From: Shinisaurus crocodilurus
Lineage: Eukaryota; Chordata; Lepidosauria; Squamata; Shinisauridae
Assembly: GCA_021292165.1 (NCBI GenBank)
Contig: CM037876.1
Span: 106,974,324 to 107,038,323 of the forward strand
DNA: 64,000 nucleotides
Direction: 5' to 3'
Position numbers and translations under genes: made by a program. The notes beneath the pieces were generated by a model. It was not told where the DNA came from and searched no databases. It saw nothing but the letters and a program-made list of their open reading frames with translations. Below, piece by piece: positions 1-12,609 of this stretch (position 1 is the stretch's first letter; every line of letters starts with the position of its first letter).

Positions 1-23
1 ACCCAATTAGGCAAATTCACTAA

Positions 24-140
24 GGGCAGAACCCTACTGCATGTTTAGGCAGGAAAAAGTCCTACAACTCCCAGCATTCCCCAACCAGCCATGATAGTAG
101 GGCATTTTCTTTTTGCCTAAACATGCATAGGATTGTGCCC
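24..140. mobile_element. Harbinger-type MITE, copy 1
   Basis: Short palindromic nonautonomous DNA element. The arms read GGGCAGAACCC at the left and, inverted, GGGCACAATCC at the right, followed inwards by TGCATGTTTAGGC and its complement. It is flanked by TAA on both sides (21-23 and 141-143). A 3-bp TWA duplication with G-rich ends is the signature of the PIF/Harbinger superfamily. It has no coding capacity. Related copies lie at 19951, 55352 and 63609. Confidence 0.7.
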
Positions 141-143
141 TAA

Positions 144-772
144 GAGACACAACAGGATGTTCTTCAGCTGGATGTACACAGTGACTCTCACCTACCACCT
201 GATGTCCACGAGCTTCCATAAACTGTTAGTAGATTTATGTCTTAGTAAGAATCAATCTATTAGTTTCAGCCGTAAATCTCGTGTGCGTCGGGCACAAAGT
301 GAATTTTAATAATAAAAAAAAGAATCATATAAGGAGAGCTAGTGTTTCACAGGCCTGCCAACATTTGAAACCAATTAATAGGGATGCTGCTGGCAGAGGG
401 ACACAGCCAAAGTCATCTGAAGAATAAATGAGGAGGCTGAGGAGTTCTTTCAGCCAGGGATCCACCAGGTGTCCTTCTTGAAGGTAGCTCTTCCACGGTA
501 GGGAAACCACCTTCTTACAGCAATCAATGGCAACATTTTGTTACTATGATTCTGCCCTTCCTGATTGTCCCCAGTAATTGCTTCCATTACAATAGTGCGC
601 TAGTACAAATATCAGGGGGTATATAGGATAAAGGCCTAAATCTAATGACCACAATCTAACATGGATTTCAGTAGGCTTAAGCATGCTTATCTGTCTGTTG
701 GGTTTAGGCCAGTGACAATGCTGCTCACAAGCCAGGCAGCTCCTGCTCATCTCTCCCCGGGGCTGGTGCCGC
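144..772. other. Unassigned noncoding DNA
   Basis: No gene, RNA or repeat family was recognised. Short open frames on both strands show no protein motif. Confidence 0.4.

Positions 773-845
<73 letters not shown>
773..845. repeat. Compound (ATC)n-(ATT)n microsatellite
   Basis: A run of ATC triplets passes directly into ATT triplets. The open frame across it (poly-Ser then poly-Tyr) is a product of the repeat, not a gene. Confidence 0.95.
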
Positions 846-1811
846 GTGTTCCAGTTCAAGGACTGAGCCAGCCTAGAAGTGCTATTTGAGGTTTTGTGGT
901 ATTATTTGAGGTTCACAAAAGTGGGGAGGTTTTAGGACAGGGAACGCAGTGGTGGGGGAGAAGGACACATCCCCCCCCTTTCCCACCCTCCTGAAACTTT
1001 CCCTTGTGTCAAATGGCTCAAACCTGAACACTTTCTTGTGTTGTGTGTGTGGCAGTTCTGAGGAGTGGGAAAGGAAAATGTGTGTCCCTCCTTTTTCCTT
1101 TCTTGCCTCCTGACCCCCTCCCCATAGAATGCAAGAAGGAGAGTGTCTTTAAATTCATGGTTCATGTTGGGACTTGAAAAAGATACTAGGAGAGGATATA
1201 TTGTGGAGTAATATCCTTCCTATCAGCAGAGTAGAGTCCCTTTCCAGCTTAAAAGAAGCTTAGATTTGGGCTCGTGTTAGCCAGCTAGCATTTGGTAATC
1301 CAGGATGCTTTAAGGCAGACTGGATTTCCCTGGTTTTGCCCCCTTTTCTCTCCCTCAGAACAATAATCAGAGACACAGTCTTGTAAAAGTTAAAAGTAAC
1401 ATTTACTCACTCAGATTATGCAGTTTCATTCAGGCAGGCTTAAAAGCGTTTCTTACAGTTGGTTACAAGTTCATTTGGAAATACTTGGGGTCTGAACTTG
1501 TGGAGTTCAGACGAGCAACTCTGGCTACATGCTGCTACAAGGACCACGTGGAGACAACAACCTAGTGGTGCCATGCTCACTAGGAGTCTAAACAGAAAGA
1601 GGAAGAAGCTGGGAGCAACGCCCACTTCCTGTTCAGGCTGTTAATAATTCACTGAGTACCTTCTAGGAAAACCACCCTAGAAGGTATCAGTGATCTTAAC
1701 CATTTCACCCAGTTACCTGGTGAAACATTAGCCATAGGTTTTGACTGCAATTTTAGTTATCCAACAGTTCATATTTTCCCAAACATAATCCCTACATCCA
1801 GGATACTAAAC
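846..1811. other. Unassigned noncoding DNA, possible old LTR remnant
   Basis: No gene is seen. The part from about 1350 to 1660 has the texture of an LTR fragment, with AT-rich poly(A)-signal-like sequence followed by a GC-balanced block. No matching copy or termini were found, so it stays unassigned. Confidence 0.3.
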
Positions 1812-2261
1812 TGTTAGGGCAAAAGTGGGGAACTACTGACCCAAGGGCCAGAGGTAGTCTATGGGGCCTCCCCTCCCCATGCAGCAATTAAGCTTGGTTT
1901 TTTTTTTATTTATAAAAAAGCTATTGATGCCAATGGAAGCTTTATTTTAAGACTGCTATGTGGAGGATGTTTTTTTTGGGGGGGGGGAGGGACTGCAAAT
2001 AGGAAAGGAAGGGTTATGTGCCCACCCCAATCCCCCTGTGGCAATTTGGTTTGAAAGGGATTTTTCCAAGCTTAATTTCCAAGGGGGGACCTTCGAGGAG
2101 ATTGCAGCTGGGGAGGGAAAGTGTATCCCTTCCCTCCCAGCACACTATGACCTCCACGAAGATCTCCCCCCACAACACACACACACACCTACCTCCTTAG
2201 GCCTGAAAGAAGTTCCCATTGGAGGCTTTTATCAGGACTAATTCTTGCACAGCGGAGGGTG

Positions 2262-2345
2262 GAGTGTGTGTGTGTGTATGTGTGTAAGAAAGGATGTGTT
2301 TGTGTATTATGTGTGGGTGTGTGTGAATGTGTGTGTGTATGTGTC
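2262..2345. repeat. Imperfect (GT)n tract
   Basis: GT dinucleotides interrupted by ATG and AAGAAAGGA-type breaks. It abuts the left side of the LTR-like unit. Confidence 0.85.
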
Positions 2346-2890
2346 AGGGTCTGTCCTACAGCGCCATCTAGTGGCAGCTTTGCAGATGACCGGCTGCAGG
2401 GCTTCGCAGGGTGTGAGCCCTGGCTGGTAAACCCTTGCAGAGTGCAGGCCCAGACCAGCAGACACTCCCAGCTGGGCTAATGCGGTCCAGCTGGGAGCTG
2501 CCAGGAAAGGGCTATATAAGAGCTGCATTTCACCTTCAGCCTTTGCCACAACAACACGGTCTCTCGTGCTAGCTGCAGCCTGTTCTCCTGCCACATCCAG
2601 CCTTGCCGTGCCTGACCTTCTGCTTGTCCCTGACCAATGCTTCTGGCCCTGCTCAGCCTGGTATGTTTTGGTTCCTGTTCCTGCCTCTTCCTGAACCCTG
2701 TGTCTGTTGCCTGGACTCTGTTGCTCTAACCTGTGCTGGACCTTCTGCCTGTTGCCTGCACTCACCCTCTGCCTCTGGCCCCTGTTTGGACTCTGTTGCC
2801 CTGAACCTGTATGAAACCTTGGGCCTGTTGTCTGTCCTGTCCCTGTCTCCATCTTTCCTGGCCCTGGTGTTCCAGCCCTGAACCCTTGCC
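2345..2890 (+). mobile_element. LTR-like unit with TATA box
   Basis: It begins TGTCAGGGTC, carries a clear TATA motif (CTATATAAGAG, about 2511-2521) roughly 165 bases in, then runs into C/T-rich sequence with loosely repeated CCTG and CTGTTGCC words. It ends near GGACCCTGA, which is inverted relative to the start. TG start, internal TATA and inverted ends suit a solo LTR, but no polyadenylation signal or short target duplication was confirmed. It could instead be part of the surrounding hAT element. Confidence 0.4.
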
Positions 2891-3096
2891 GCCCATGGCC
2901 TGGACCCTGATGGTTATGGATGGATGTGTGTGATTGTGTGAATGAATGTAGGGTAGCCCCCATTCACTTTTTGTATTGCCTCACCCACTTTGCTTTTGCT
3001 CCACCCACCACTTGGTGTCAGTCAGGCCCCTGGGAGATTAGCCATGAGGGAATGTGGTCCTTGTGCTGAAAAAGGTTCCCCACCCCTGTGTTAGGG

Positions 3097-4550
3097 TCTC
3101 AAGCAGGCCAATTCCCTACTCCAATTCCTCCCCCGACAACTGATGTCCTCAACTTTCTATGGCTCCCGGAAGCCGCTGAGCATACTCGGTGATTGTTGAG
3201 CTTTTTTTGGTGGGGTTGTTTGTTTTTAAAGCTAATAAACTAACATGTTGCTTTATACTTTGGGAGTCCTCTGAGTATGCAGAAGTAAGCAATTCGAATG
3301 AATGAATGAATGAATGAATGAGGAGGGGAGGAGGAGGATTCCAATTCTGAATTTCCAATCAACTCATGTAAGTCGTGAGACAAAAACATGTGGGCATTTC
3401 AGAAGCTAGAGGGGGCACGAAATAAGATTTCTAGTAGCCTAGAAGCGACGTTTACGACTCCTGGAACTGGATGAGTAGCTTCCTGCCCACCTAGTGGCAA
3501 ACCTCAGCAATCCAGTGCTGTAGTTCATTTGTCCGATTACTGAGCTTGACTGAGGGCAAGGTGAGCCAGCGGTTGCTCATCTACCTCCGTTCCTGAGCAG
3601 TGCGGAGTGGGAGAGTGACTATTTTACCTCCTCTCTAAAATGCTGTGTGAGGAAGTAGGAGTCGAGACTGCTTGCCTCACTGTGCCCATCCCCCAACTCT
3701 CTGAATGCTGAGAGCAAAGCGAAAGTACATGAAGTCAAGTTCAGCTCTGAAGGCTTATGCTGTGTTAACCACAAGGCAGCCAGTAGGAGCTGAGGACACA
3801 CACCACAGCTTTTAGGAGGTGATCATCAGTACCCTCAGGGATTTTGCTATGAATATTACATCATAAAATGTGTAAAAAGGACAGTAAAAAATGGAACTTC
3901 CCCTTTAATCTAGTACAGGCAGTGTTCGCTTGGTACTGAAACTGGTTGTATAAAATTACTTGTTGCCAGATTGGGCCAGGATGCTCAGTAGTGTTTGTGG
4001 AGGGGCCTTTTAAAAGTTGGACTTTCTATTGCTTATTAACTTAAATCAAGTTCTGACTAAGAGCCAATCTACCCATTATGCAAGCAAGGGGTTATAATTT
4101 TGTATATCCTAACTCCACTCCCCATGTAAAAAGCTCCCTCCACAGTATGTTCCACACCAGTTTACTATATGCAGGAAAGGTAGGTTGGTTTGTTTTACTT
4201 TTTTAGAATTCAAAAAGATGACATGCACTGCACACCCCTCTAGTCTGAAGGGGAGCAGTGCAAGAACTTGGCTAACTTACTCTATTACTTCAGTCTGTGT
4301 AATGCATAGATCAGCACTATGTCTAGCACAGGATGTAATTTCATCCTTTGTGTGATTGTGTAATCCTCTGGTGGTGAGTGGGTGGATATGTCTCTGGGTT
4401 AAACATTGTTTGCCTGTGGAAGCATCACCTCAGTCCTGGACATATTTACTTCTGAGCAAGGCAGCCTGATTCCCAAGTTAATTTTTGAGTTGCTAAAGTA
4501 CCACCTGTATTTCTAACCCTTTCTCATCTTCACTCCTTACATGAAGCCAA
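3097..4550. other. Unassigned noncoding DNA with (GAAT)n
   Basis: Holds a (GAAT)n microsatellite at about 3296-3321. The remainder shows no gene or recognisable repeat. Confidence 0.4.
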
Positions 4551-4554
4551 AGGG

Positions 4555-4680
4555 AACTCCCTGGGATCTGTCCAGGAGGTTATTAATGCCTTGTTGAGAG
4601 AAGGAGTGGTCCCAGACACCTTGAAGCAGGCAGTTGTGAGACCACTCCTTCAGGAGGCCTCACTGGACCGCAACCATTTT
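4555..4680 (+). mobile_element. L2 LINE fragment (start of RT domain)
   Basis: About 125 bases resembling the beginning of the L2 reverse transcriptase region: a phrase of the form EGVVPDTLKQAVVRPLL followed by LDRN. The L2 piece at 49430-50480 carries the same phrase in diverged form. It is truncated at both ends. Confidence 0.6.
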
Positions 4681-6078
4681 AAACCTAGAGTATGAATGCA
4701 TGAACATGCACATTCAGTGTAATGTATGAATATCCACAGTGTGAGACGTGATCCTTGTATGTCCTTTTGCTGCCGCACAGAAAAGAATAGCAAAGAATGG
4801 GGCCTTCAGGAAGGGGGTGTACGTGGCCCAGACCCCATGTTTCTCTTACCGACCATGTGGAAAAGAAGATCAGGGATCCAGGGATCATTTCTTTAATGAA
4901 AAAAGTTGATTTAAGATTACATCACAGGAAAACAAGAATAAATGACACTGTGTTAAAAGTTAAACCCAGACAATGCAGAATTCCCACCCTGGCTGTGTAA
5001 ATGGCTCTTATTTTAGCATCAAGAGAAAGAACCATGGTGGTAACAGAGCTTTCCTACAGGAGACAGAATGCGATGGAGGACCGAGGTGGTAGAAACCAGA
5101 AGTACCACTCCAGACTGCAAGGGTGGGGGAGGAGGCAGGTCATTAAAGAAGTTAATACCAAATAAAGTAGCCCACAGACTTTTGATGAGGAACAAAGAGT
5201 ACCATGCTCATTTCTTAGTTCCTGATGTTGAATAATTTTGCTACGTTTTATTAAAATAGATTATTAAAAACAGTTTTGCTTTTTAACGGTTTCCATTAAA
5301 CACAGATTGTTCCAAAATAATCATGTGCTGCTAGGCTTTTTTAAAGACTGAGAGACTTGGCAGCCGAACATCTCACTTCACCCTGTATCAACAGCATTAC
5401 CTAGTTTATTTGAGTGTTTTTAAAAGTTTATGTAAGAATAACAATGCAGTAACCAAGATAATACTGTCCATTTTCCAGGTTTATAGTGGAGAAGACAAGT
5501 ACAGACGTTACTTCTACAGGCCCTGGGCAATGTATACCACCCATTCATACTGTGGATTTAATTATTGATGGAGCCAACCTGGAGTGAAAAGACTTTTCTT
5601 TTTTTCCTAATTAAACCCAGAGCACAATTTTACAGCGAAGTGACTGAAACCTCCTCCCCTTCCTGAAACTAGGCATTCATAAAGGAAATAGAGGCAAGCC
5701 TTAAGCTTTGTGGGTGGTTTGGGAAGGTCTGACTGCATCTCTCATAACGTTCTTCATTCCATCTCTGTTCTAACAGCAGCACCTGTTCTTAGCATAATTG
5801 CATTCTCTCAGTGTTTCCATTATAAAACCCGATTTCATGAGTCAATTCCTTGCCTAATAAAACCATACCCCTAGCTCAAAATGGTTTTTTTGTGGGAAAA
5901 ATATTAGTCATGTTTTGTTTTATTATTTCCCTTTAACATACCGGTAACTTTGTTGTTTTTCTTTTAAAGCCAGCACTCTTACTTTGTGTATTTGGTTTGT
6001 CCACACACCTCTAGAAGTTTGAGAGAGCTAGAATGAAAAGACGTGCTTGTGTTGAAGACCTGATGACAAGAATTGAGC
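4681..6078. other. Unassigned noncoding DNA
   Basis: AT-rich, without recognisable exons, RNA genes or repeats. Part of 5220-5640 is unique-looking and could hold conserved sequence, but nothing specific supports that. Confidence 0.4.
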
Positions 6079-6086
6079 CTCTAAAG

Positions 6087-6221
6087 CAGTGTTCTCCAAC
6101 CTTGGGTCCCCAGATGTTTTTGGCCTACAACTCCCAGCATGACCCAGGCAGCATAGCTGGCTGGGGCATGCTGGGAGTTGTAGGCCAAAAACATCTGGGG
6201 ACCCAAGGTTGGAGAACACTG
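6087..6221. mobile_element. hAT palindromic MITE, family A copy 1
   Basis: A 135-bp near-perfect palindrome starting CAGTGTTCTCCAACC and ending in its reverse complement, with a short central spacer. It is flanked by a perfect 8-bp duplication CTCTAAAG (6079-6086 and 6222-6229). The CAGNG terminus and 8-bp duplication are hAT hallmarks. The arms extend about 55 bases, so the transcript or single strand would fold into one long hairpin. Other family A copies start at 28213, 35120, 39058 and 44253. Confidence 0.88.
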
Positions 6222-6229
6222 CTCTAAAG

Positions 6230-7550
6230 GAGCCTGGTCCATTGATGTGGAATTTCTGTTGGAAAAAATAAGTGTCAGTTCTGTGACAAAGGCAACTTCA
6301 GCTGTGCAATATTAATCACAATGGCTGTCGTAAACCACCTCTCTCGCTGTGGAATGTGGGGATGGAGCAGGTAAGTGATTGACCTGATCCACAGTGTAGA
6401 GCCAGTCTTGTCTATGGCTCACTGCGGGGAGTGGGGGCTATGAACAAGTAGGGAGTTGACTAGAATGCAAATGGCATAAGACTCTTGGTGAATATGAGCA
6501 AACACAACTGAGAGCTCACTAATGTGCCTGCTGCTTGTGGGGAAGGGCAGAGAAGGAGCAACACCTCATGTGTTACCATCACATCCTTGGAAAGTCAACA
6601 TCCCAACTGTGATGCCTCTGTTCTAATGGTGTCTGAGGAAGTTTCTAGATCCAGAACACTGCCTGGACCAATTCTGTGTGGTGAGGTCATGTGGCTTGAG
6701 TATATAGACATGGTGCTTAGAGTGGTCCAGCTGAATTCTTGTGTGCTTGACCCTTGCCTATCATGGCTAATGGCATCAAGCAATTGCATCTTGCATCTCT
6801 CTGGGCTGATTTAGACAGATTCAGGATTCATCTGAAGTGAAACAAGGGTGGTCCTAATCATCCTGCCGTTAATCATGGTCTTCCCAGAGGTTCCTTCAGA
6901 AGACAGACTGAGAAAGTAATCTTAAATCACCTTAAATCCCCCCCCTGCAAAAGCCAGAAATTAATTTTAAACCACTCCAATGTTGGGGGGGGGGGAACAG
7001 AAGGGGGAAGGTGTTTTTTAAAGAAATTTAAGACCATACCATAGAGGGGTAAAGGGATTTTAAAAAAAAAAATTGTGTGGAGAGGGAAATGACCCCATAA
7101 GTAAAGTTCAAATTAAGGCAAGCAGCCTAACAGGCAATATTAAGTAAGGCAAGCAGTAACTTACTCATTTCCATTCAATCAATGAGCAGCCAAAGAAAAA
7201 TAACGCAGATGGGATGGAGCTGCAGATGGCATCATCTCTCTTTCTCCCTCAGCTGCAACCAGCATGCTGGTGCTGAGCTCAAGCTGTATGACTCAACCTC
7301 CTCAACTGGCTCTTCTGCTGCTCACAGTGGCCAGTTATGTGGCATGCCCACAACAATCCTGATTGGCTCAGGTGAGCCAAATATTTATTGGACTGGGTGC
7401 CCTCACCAACCCCCATTCCTGCCCCCACATTGGGAAGGAGGGGGTGATTTTTGATTGGCTTGAGCCAATAGAGGCTTGCTCACAGTGCCACTTTTTTGGG
7501 TTATTTCCTGCCAGTTGTGGGGGGGGGCATTGCAAAGGTTGCCCCCCCAA
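6230..7550. other. Unassigned noncoding DNA
   Basis: No gene was recognised. Several homopurine, poly-G and poly-C runs occur between 6940 and 7550, and inverted CCAAT motifs (ATTGG) near 7360 and 7455, with no other promoter evidence. Confidence 0.35.
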
Positions 7551-7551
7551 A

Positions 7552-7733
7552 CAGTGGAGGCTGGTGACTCCTATTTCAGTGGGGCTCCTTATCTACTGCA
7601 GCTTTTATTCTGAGCTTTATAGGAGCTATCCATGGTGGTGAACCTATTTTGGGGATGGACTTCAGCACCATGGATAGCTCTTATAAAGCTCAGAATAAAA
7701 GCTGCAGTGGATTAAGAGCCACCTGCCTCCCCT
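7552..7733. mobile_element. Long inverted-repeat (foldback) MITE
   Basis: Two arms of about 45 bases (7594-7638 and 7664-7709) are near-perfect reverse complements containing GCTTTTATTCTGAGC and its complement. The outer sequence begins CAGTGGAGGCTGGTG and ends with an inverted relative (CACCTGCCTCCCC). The CAGTGG start suggests hAT, but no clean 8-bp duplication was found. Confidence 0.6.
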
Positions 7734-7979
7734 ACCTCCAAAAAAGCCTTTCCCCGTGTATTTGAATAGGGAAAAGTTGTGGACGTGCACAAGTGCAATT
7801 TAGGAAAATACGCTGGTGCTGCTGCTGCCCACAGGAGCTCCTACCGTAGCAGTAGCCTGCATGATGGTGCTGTGCTGCTGCAGAACCAAATCTGACTTGG
7901 GAGGGAGGAAGTCTCAGGGAGTGTTAGAGAAAATGGTAATTCTGGGACATGGGGAGGGGGGAGCTGTCCCCCCCACACT

Positions 7980-9260
7980 TTGAATAAAGCCATGCCTGCT
8001 GAACAAGCTAAAATTAATTCATCAAAATAAGACAAGCAGACACCTCAGTCACAACTATAGATCCTGTGTTCAATGTGGAGTATAAATTGGAATGGGTGCA
8101 AATTACTTTATGGGCAAAGTGTTTTGGAAACTGGTCAAAATGGGCAGCCAGTGGTTCCTCCTCATCTAACAGGCCCCTCAACACTTGGCTCAGCTCTGCT
8201 GCCCAACACTGTACCGATGCAATGATGGTGGAAAAGTATAATTTATTTGCCATCATCTCTACTGCCATGGAATAGGCCTTAGGATGAGCTCTAACCCATG
8301 TTCAGTTGGATTTTTTTTAGTGTTTTCCAATATCACTCTAGCTGTCTCACCAATCATTTCAGTGCCCTAAGTTTCTAAGAGAACCAAGGAGCCTGATGGA
8401 GAGGAGGAGGAGGATTATGTAAGCCACCTTGGGTTCCTTGCAGGAAAAAAGGTGGGGTATAAATATAATAAATAAATAACCCATTGTGAAAGCATGCTTG
8501 GGAGTAATTGGGTGAACTGCCCAGGCCATTTCCACATTCCAGAGGTCAACCAGTTGGCAGAACTGCCAATCCCCCAGAGCATTCAGGAATCCATCTGGGT
8601 CCACTAGTCCCTGAGGGCAGACCATTTGAATAGGTCCCCCACCACTGCAGAGGTAAGGAGCTCCAGTAAGTCTAAACCTATCATGTAGTGATATATGTCC
8701 TATGTCCACGCAACAGGGTTATTTCAGACACTTCCATCCACAGATAATTTTTCCCTGCCTAGCAAGAACCAAATCAAGAGTGTGTCTTGAAGAATGTGTA
8801 GGGCCAGGTACTAGCCGAGACAGGGTTGTCATGAAGGCCATGAAATCCAAGGACAAGGGGTTCTTGATCTGGATGTTGAAATGCCCCAGCACAATAAATC
8901 CGGGGGAAGCTAACACCCACCTCGAGGCCACCTCTATCAACTCAGGCAGAGAGATGGTTGGGCAGTGGGGTGAGCAGTACACCAAAGGAATCCCAGTCCT
9001 GGAACCATGACCTACTACTAGATATCACACTCAAAATTAGGGGGTGTCCGGACTTTAACAGTGGGATGGAATCACAAAAGTTCCCCAATACTCACTTCAC
9101 CCCACTGGATTTTGTCTACTGCTGCATTCAGAAATCTGGTGGGCATAGGTGGGTTAAATTAACCCTCTTCCTTACCCAACCAGGTTTCTGTTGCACAAGA
9201 TGGGTCAGCATGTTCATCCAGGATCAAATCATGCAATAGCTGACATCTTACTAGTTATTG
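7980..9260 (-). mobile_element. L2-type LINE, endonuclease and linker remnant
   Basis: On the minus strand the order is endonuclease, then linker. Frames around 8985-8720 give SPGFIVLGHFNIQIKNPLS and THSSRHTLDLVL, matching the APE-type endonuclease core of CR1/L2 elements (usual GDFN reads GHFN). Frames around 8268-8014 give ANKLYFSTIIASVQ and AELSQVLRGLL, the linker before the reverse transcriptase. Stops and frameshifts are frequent, so it is inactive. A SINE tail is inserted at 8396-8478. Confidence 0.75.
8396..8478 (+). mobile_element. MIR-like tRNA SINE, 3' part only
   Basis: Only the tail is present: GATTATGTAAGCCACCTTGG, CCTTGCAGGAAAAAAGG and an AATAAATAAATAA end, matching the 3' third of the copies at 32254 and 63704. 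It interrupts the minus-strand L2 remnant. Confidence 0.8.
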
Positions 9261-10187
9261 GCCCAGCATCATTCAGCAACATATTCAGACTTGCTAAGTT
9301 GCCACGAGACTAACCAGGAATTTGTTAGCTAAGGTAGATGGTAAACCAGAAGCAGGAATAGGCCTTAAAATCTCCTGTATCCTCCACCTACTTCATCTTC
9401 TCTCAACATGACCAAAGGGGAGACCACCGTTGACTCACTGCTTTGTTGCTAACCTGCCACTTTCAGCAAGCCTCAAAAAAATATCATTTCTCCCAAAAGT
9501 GGCTGAAAAGCAGTCAGATGTTTTTGCCATCTCAAGATGGGTCCAATCCACCTGATGCTGCCTGCGCTGGTTTCTGGATGCTTGCTCTCGGCTCTCTCCA
9601 TAGCAGCACAAGGCTTGGGGAGCCAGGTGGAAAAGATCTACACCCAAGTGGATGGTCCTTGCTGTTGTGGGTTCTGCTTCACATGCAAAAAATTGCTGAT
9701 TTTCTGGGATTATTTGACGAGGAATAAAACAAGAAAAATACTGCCATGGCAACAGAAATGACAGCTGTGAAGAGTTGTAAACAGCAATGGGGAAAAACAA
9801 TTAATGGTTGTTTGCATTCAAAGTAAAAAGTGAACTGTGAACATATTTGGCTTGGCCCAGTACATATTTGCTTATAACTTTTAGACACCAGATCCATTCA
9901 TACGAAATGAATGGAGACAAACTGAGTGAGTGTTAATGTGGATGATAAAAATCACTCATCTTACATGACAGGTTTTATATGATCTTTTCTTCATGCACCT
10001 ATCCTATGTTTAAAGCCTCCCCTGCCCCCCCACTACTTCCTCTGGCATACACCATTGTCTGTTGTACCCATGAGTATCCAGTGCCCTGCCAGGCTGCAGC
10101 TAGCAAGGCGGGAGAAATGACTGAGGCGATTTTCACTTCTCTGCCCTCCTTTTACAAACTTTCCCTCTGGATGGGCCTTTGAGCCAG
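9261..10187. other. Unassigned noncoding DNA
   Basis: No exon or family was recognised. The longest minus-strand frame (9435-9800, 121 codons) has low-complexity composition and no motif. Confidence 0.4.
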
Positions 10188-10345
10188 GGCAGGCCCTTCC
10201 ATTAGGCAGCGTGAGGCAGTTGCCTCAGGTGGCAGATACCAGGAGGTGGCAGCAAGGTGTTGGAGGAGATTGCTGAGTGGCCTGTGGCCTGCCCTGTGCC
10301 CCCTAAGCTAGCCTGCTGCCTTCAGGTGCAGTGGAGGATGCTGTC
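10188..10345 (+). repeat. Dispersed repeat, partial copy
   Basis: Shares GCCCCCTAAGCTAGCCTGCT and neighbouring words, reverse-complemented, with 46262-46552. The outer part (ATTAGGCAGCGTGAGGCAGTTGCCTCAGG) also matches an end of that copy. The GGGC-rich termini look like those of a nonautonomous DNA transposon, but the class is unproven. Confidence 0.55.
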
Positions 10346-11355
10346 ACATCCCCAGTATTGGGCCCTGCTTTGAGCCCATCTAGAGAAGGCACACTGCTGG
10401 GGACTGGGCTGAAGTGACTATAGGATTTCTCGTATCCTGGCCTCTCCCCTCCCAGAACACCCCCTTTTCTCTCCCTCCAAGGCCACATTTGTGACCTCAG
10501 GAGTCAGGAAGCTGCTGGCACAGTTCTTTCCGTGGTGGCTGAGAGGGAGCGAAGTTTTACTATAATGGTTACAAACTGTACCACTTAAATGAGAATTTGT
10601 TATGGTCACACTAGCCCATTTCCTCCTGGAAAAATGAGGAATGGACGGATGTTGTAAAATCCATTCTGTCTATGTTTCGTGTCTTGTCCGGTGCCTTTTG
10701 TTGTGTCATCTGCTCATTGACAGAACCAGATCTTGTGCAAATGCGTTCGTACGCATCTCCGCAGATTCAGAGCTGCGCAAATTTGCACTCCTGAAAATGC
10801 ACGAATCCCCCTCAATACAAAAATCCCCCCAAAATGTGCATTTTCACACTTTCGCCTATGGGGGAAATGCACATTTTTGTCAGTGTTTTTCTATTTTATG
10901 TATTTTTCTACGACTAAATTTGCGTAACATTATGTAAAATAATAAAAACAACCAATCTGCAAGTCCACAGCATCTGCACGGCTTGGGGAAAAGCCAGTTT
11001 GCTGCAGAATCAGCAGGTCAGATCCTTAGAAATTTGAACTCATTTGAGTCCATTAAAGATTTCTCTGACACCCCTAGGAGAAACAAATGCAGAGGGAAAA
11101 GTAATTTCTTTTAGATTAATTCTTCTGATGTTGTAGTAGAAACAGCAAATCAAGTAACATGGATGGAGTTAATGAATGACTAAGAACTATACATAGATGC
11201 CAGATCAACACAGACTATAAATAGGGAGGTTTTAAAGAAGAATTTGGGAATGAGAATGGATATAGATAAAACAGAATTGTCTTTATTCTTACGTTGAATT
11301 TGGTAGATTTGATAGTTTACAGCGCTGTTAATTATTATCTAGTAATTCATAAAAT
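10346..11355. other. Unassigned noncoding DNA
   Basis: No gene is seen. Around 10780-10870 short complementary words (TTTGCAC, TGTGCATTTT) suggest a decayed inverted-repeat element. Confidence 0.35.
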
Positions 11356-11359
11356 GTAT

Positions 11360-12325
11360 AATGTTTCTTCTGAAACACTGGAATAAACTGAAGCTCAATC
11401 CAGACAAGACTGAGATGGTGTTCATGTGTGGTTTTCCTGACCAGATCAAGATTGTTCAACCTGTTCTGGATGGTGTTGTACTCCTCCTGAAGGAGGAGGT
11501 TTACAGGTTTTCCTGGAGTTATCTTTGTCACTGGAGGCTTCGATGGCCTCCGTGGCATGGAGTGCCTTCTGCAAGATTCATTTGGTAGCCCAGCTATGCT
11601 CCTATCTTGACAGGGATAACCTGGCTTCAGTAGTCTGTGCTCTGGTAACCTCCAAGTTAGATTACTGCAATGTGGTCTATGCAGCTCATGCAAAAGCTGC
11701 AGCTCATGCAAAGTGTGTCAGCCAGATTGATAGCAAGGACCAGAAGATGTGACCATATAACACCAATTCTGGCCTGCTTGCATGGGCTGCCTGTATGTTT
11801 CCGAGCCTGATTCAAGGTGCTAGTTTTGACCTATAATGCCTTACATGGCTTGGGACTGCAGTACCTGATGGAATGCCTCTCCCAGTACAAACCTGCATGC
11901 ACACTGCACTCGTCATCTGAGGCCCTCCTCCAAGTGCCTTCTCCAAGGGACGCTCAGAGGATGGCAACAAGGGAGAGGACCTTCTTGGTGGTAGCCCCCC
12001 AATTGTGGAATTATCTCCCTACTGAGGTCCGCCTGGCACCAACATTGTCAACTTTTTTGGTGCCAGGTTAAGACTTCACTCTACTCCCAGGCTTTTGACA
12101 GCATATGATGGAATTTTTAAAAATGTCAGTTATTTGACCAACTCCCGGTACCTGATTTGTAACTGTTTTGTAGCTGTTTTAAATCATTTTAATATTTTGT
12201 ATGTTAAAGATTTTATATTATGCTTTCGTTATGTTGTATCTTTTAGTTGTAATTTTTGTGAACCACCCAGAGAGCTTTGGCTATTGGGTGGAGTAGAAAT
12301 GTAATGACATAAATAAATAAATAAC
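11360..12325 (+). mobile_element. L2 LINE 3' portion with tail
   Basis: Encodes the C-terminal part of an L2 polyprotein in broken frames: LNPDKTEMVF, then LVTSKLDYCNVVY, then VLTYNALHGLGLQYLMECLS and WNYLPTEVR. It finishes with the L2 3' end, a GAACCACCCAGAGAG stem-loop and (ATAA)n tail. Reverse transcription of L2 starts from this tail. Several stops and frameshifts show it is dead. A shorter sister copy is at 34532-35052. Confidence 0.82.
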
Positions 12326-12609
12326 ATTTGGAACATTTTTGATAATGGAAAATAACATAAAACTTAGTATTTATATAGTGTTGTTGAATGTTTTTAGGTG
12401 CTTCACTTGGTAATCCTTAGAACAGGTGTGGGGTAGGTCATTAATTTTATGTCCATATTGCAAATGGGGCTTACGGTATTCTCTCCAATGGGGCTTATTC
12501 TCTCTATGTATGTATACAACTGCAGCCTAAATCTACTGAGTTCATGGCAAAGGTGAGGTCTCTGAACAAGTTTTTCTGACTCAGGCTTTTAGCTATCCCT
12601 GTAAAAAGG

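Larger units (their letters stand above)
1820..3088. mobile_element. hAT nonautonomous element with nested insertion
   Basis: The right end, inverted, reads CAGGGGTGGGGAACC and the left end CAAAAGTGGGGAACT, a typical hAT terminal pair. The ends are bounded by a perfect 8-bp duplication TGTTAGGG (1812-1819 and 3089-3096). The interior includes a GT-rich tract and an LTR-like unit (about 2345-2890) absent from short hAT relatives, so a later insertion probably enlarged it. No transposase frame is present. Confidence 0.75.

Noticed and set aside
6087..6221. microRNA precursor (long perfect hairpin)
   Set aside because: The hairpin is a dispersed palindromic transposon with target duplications and at least five copies here; no evidence of processing.
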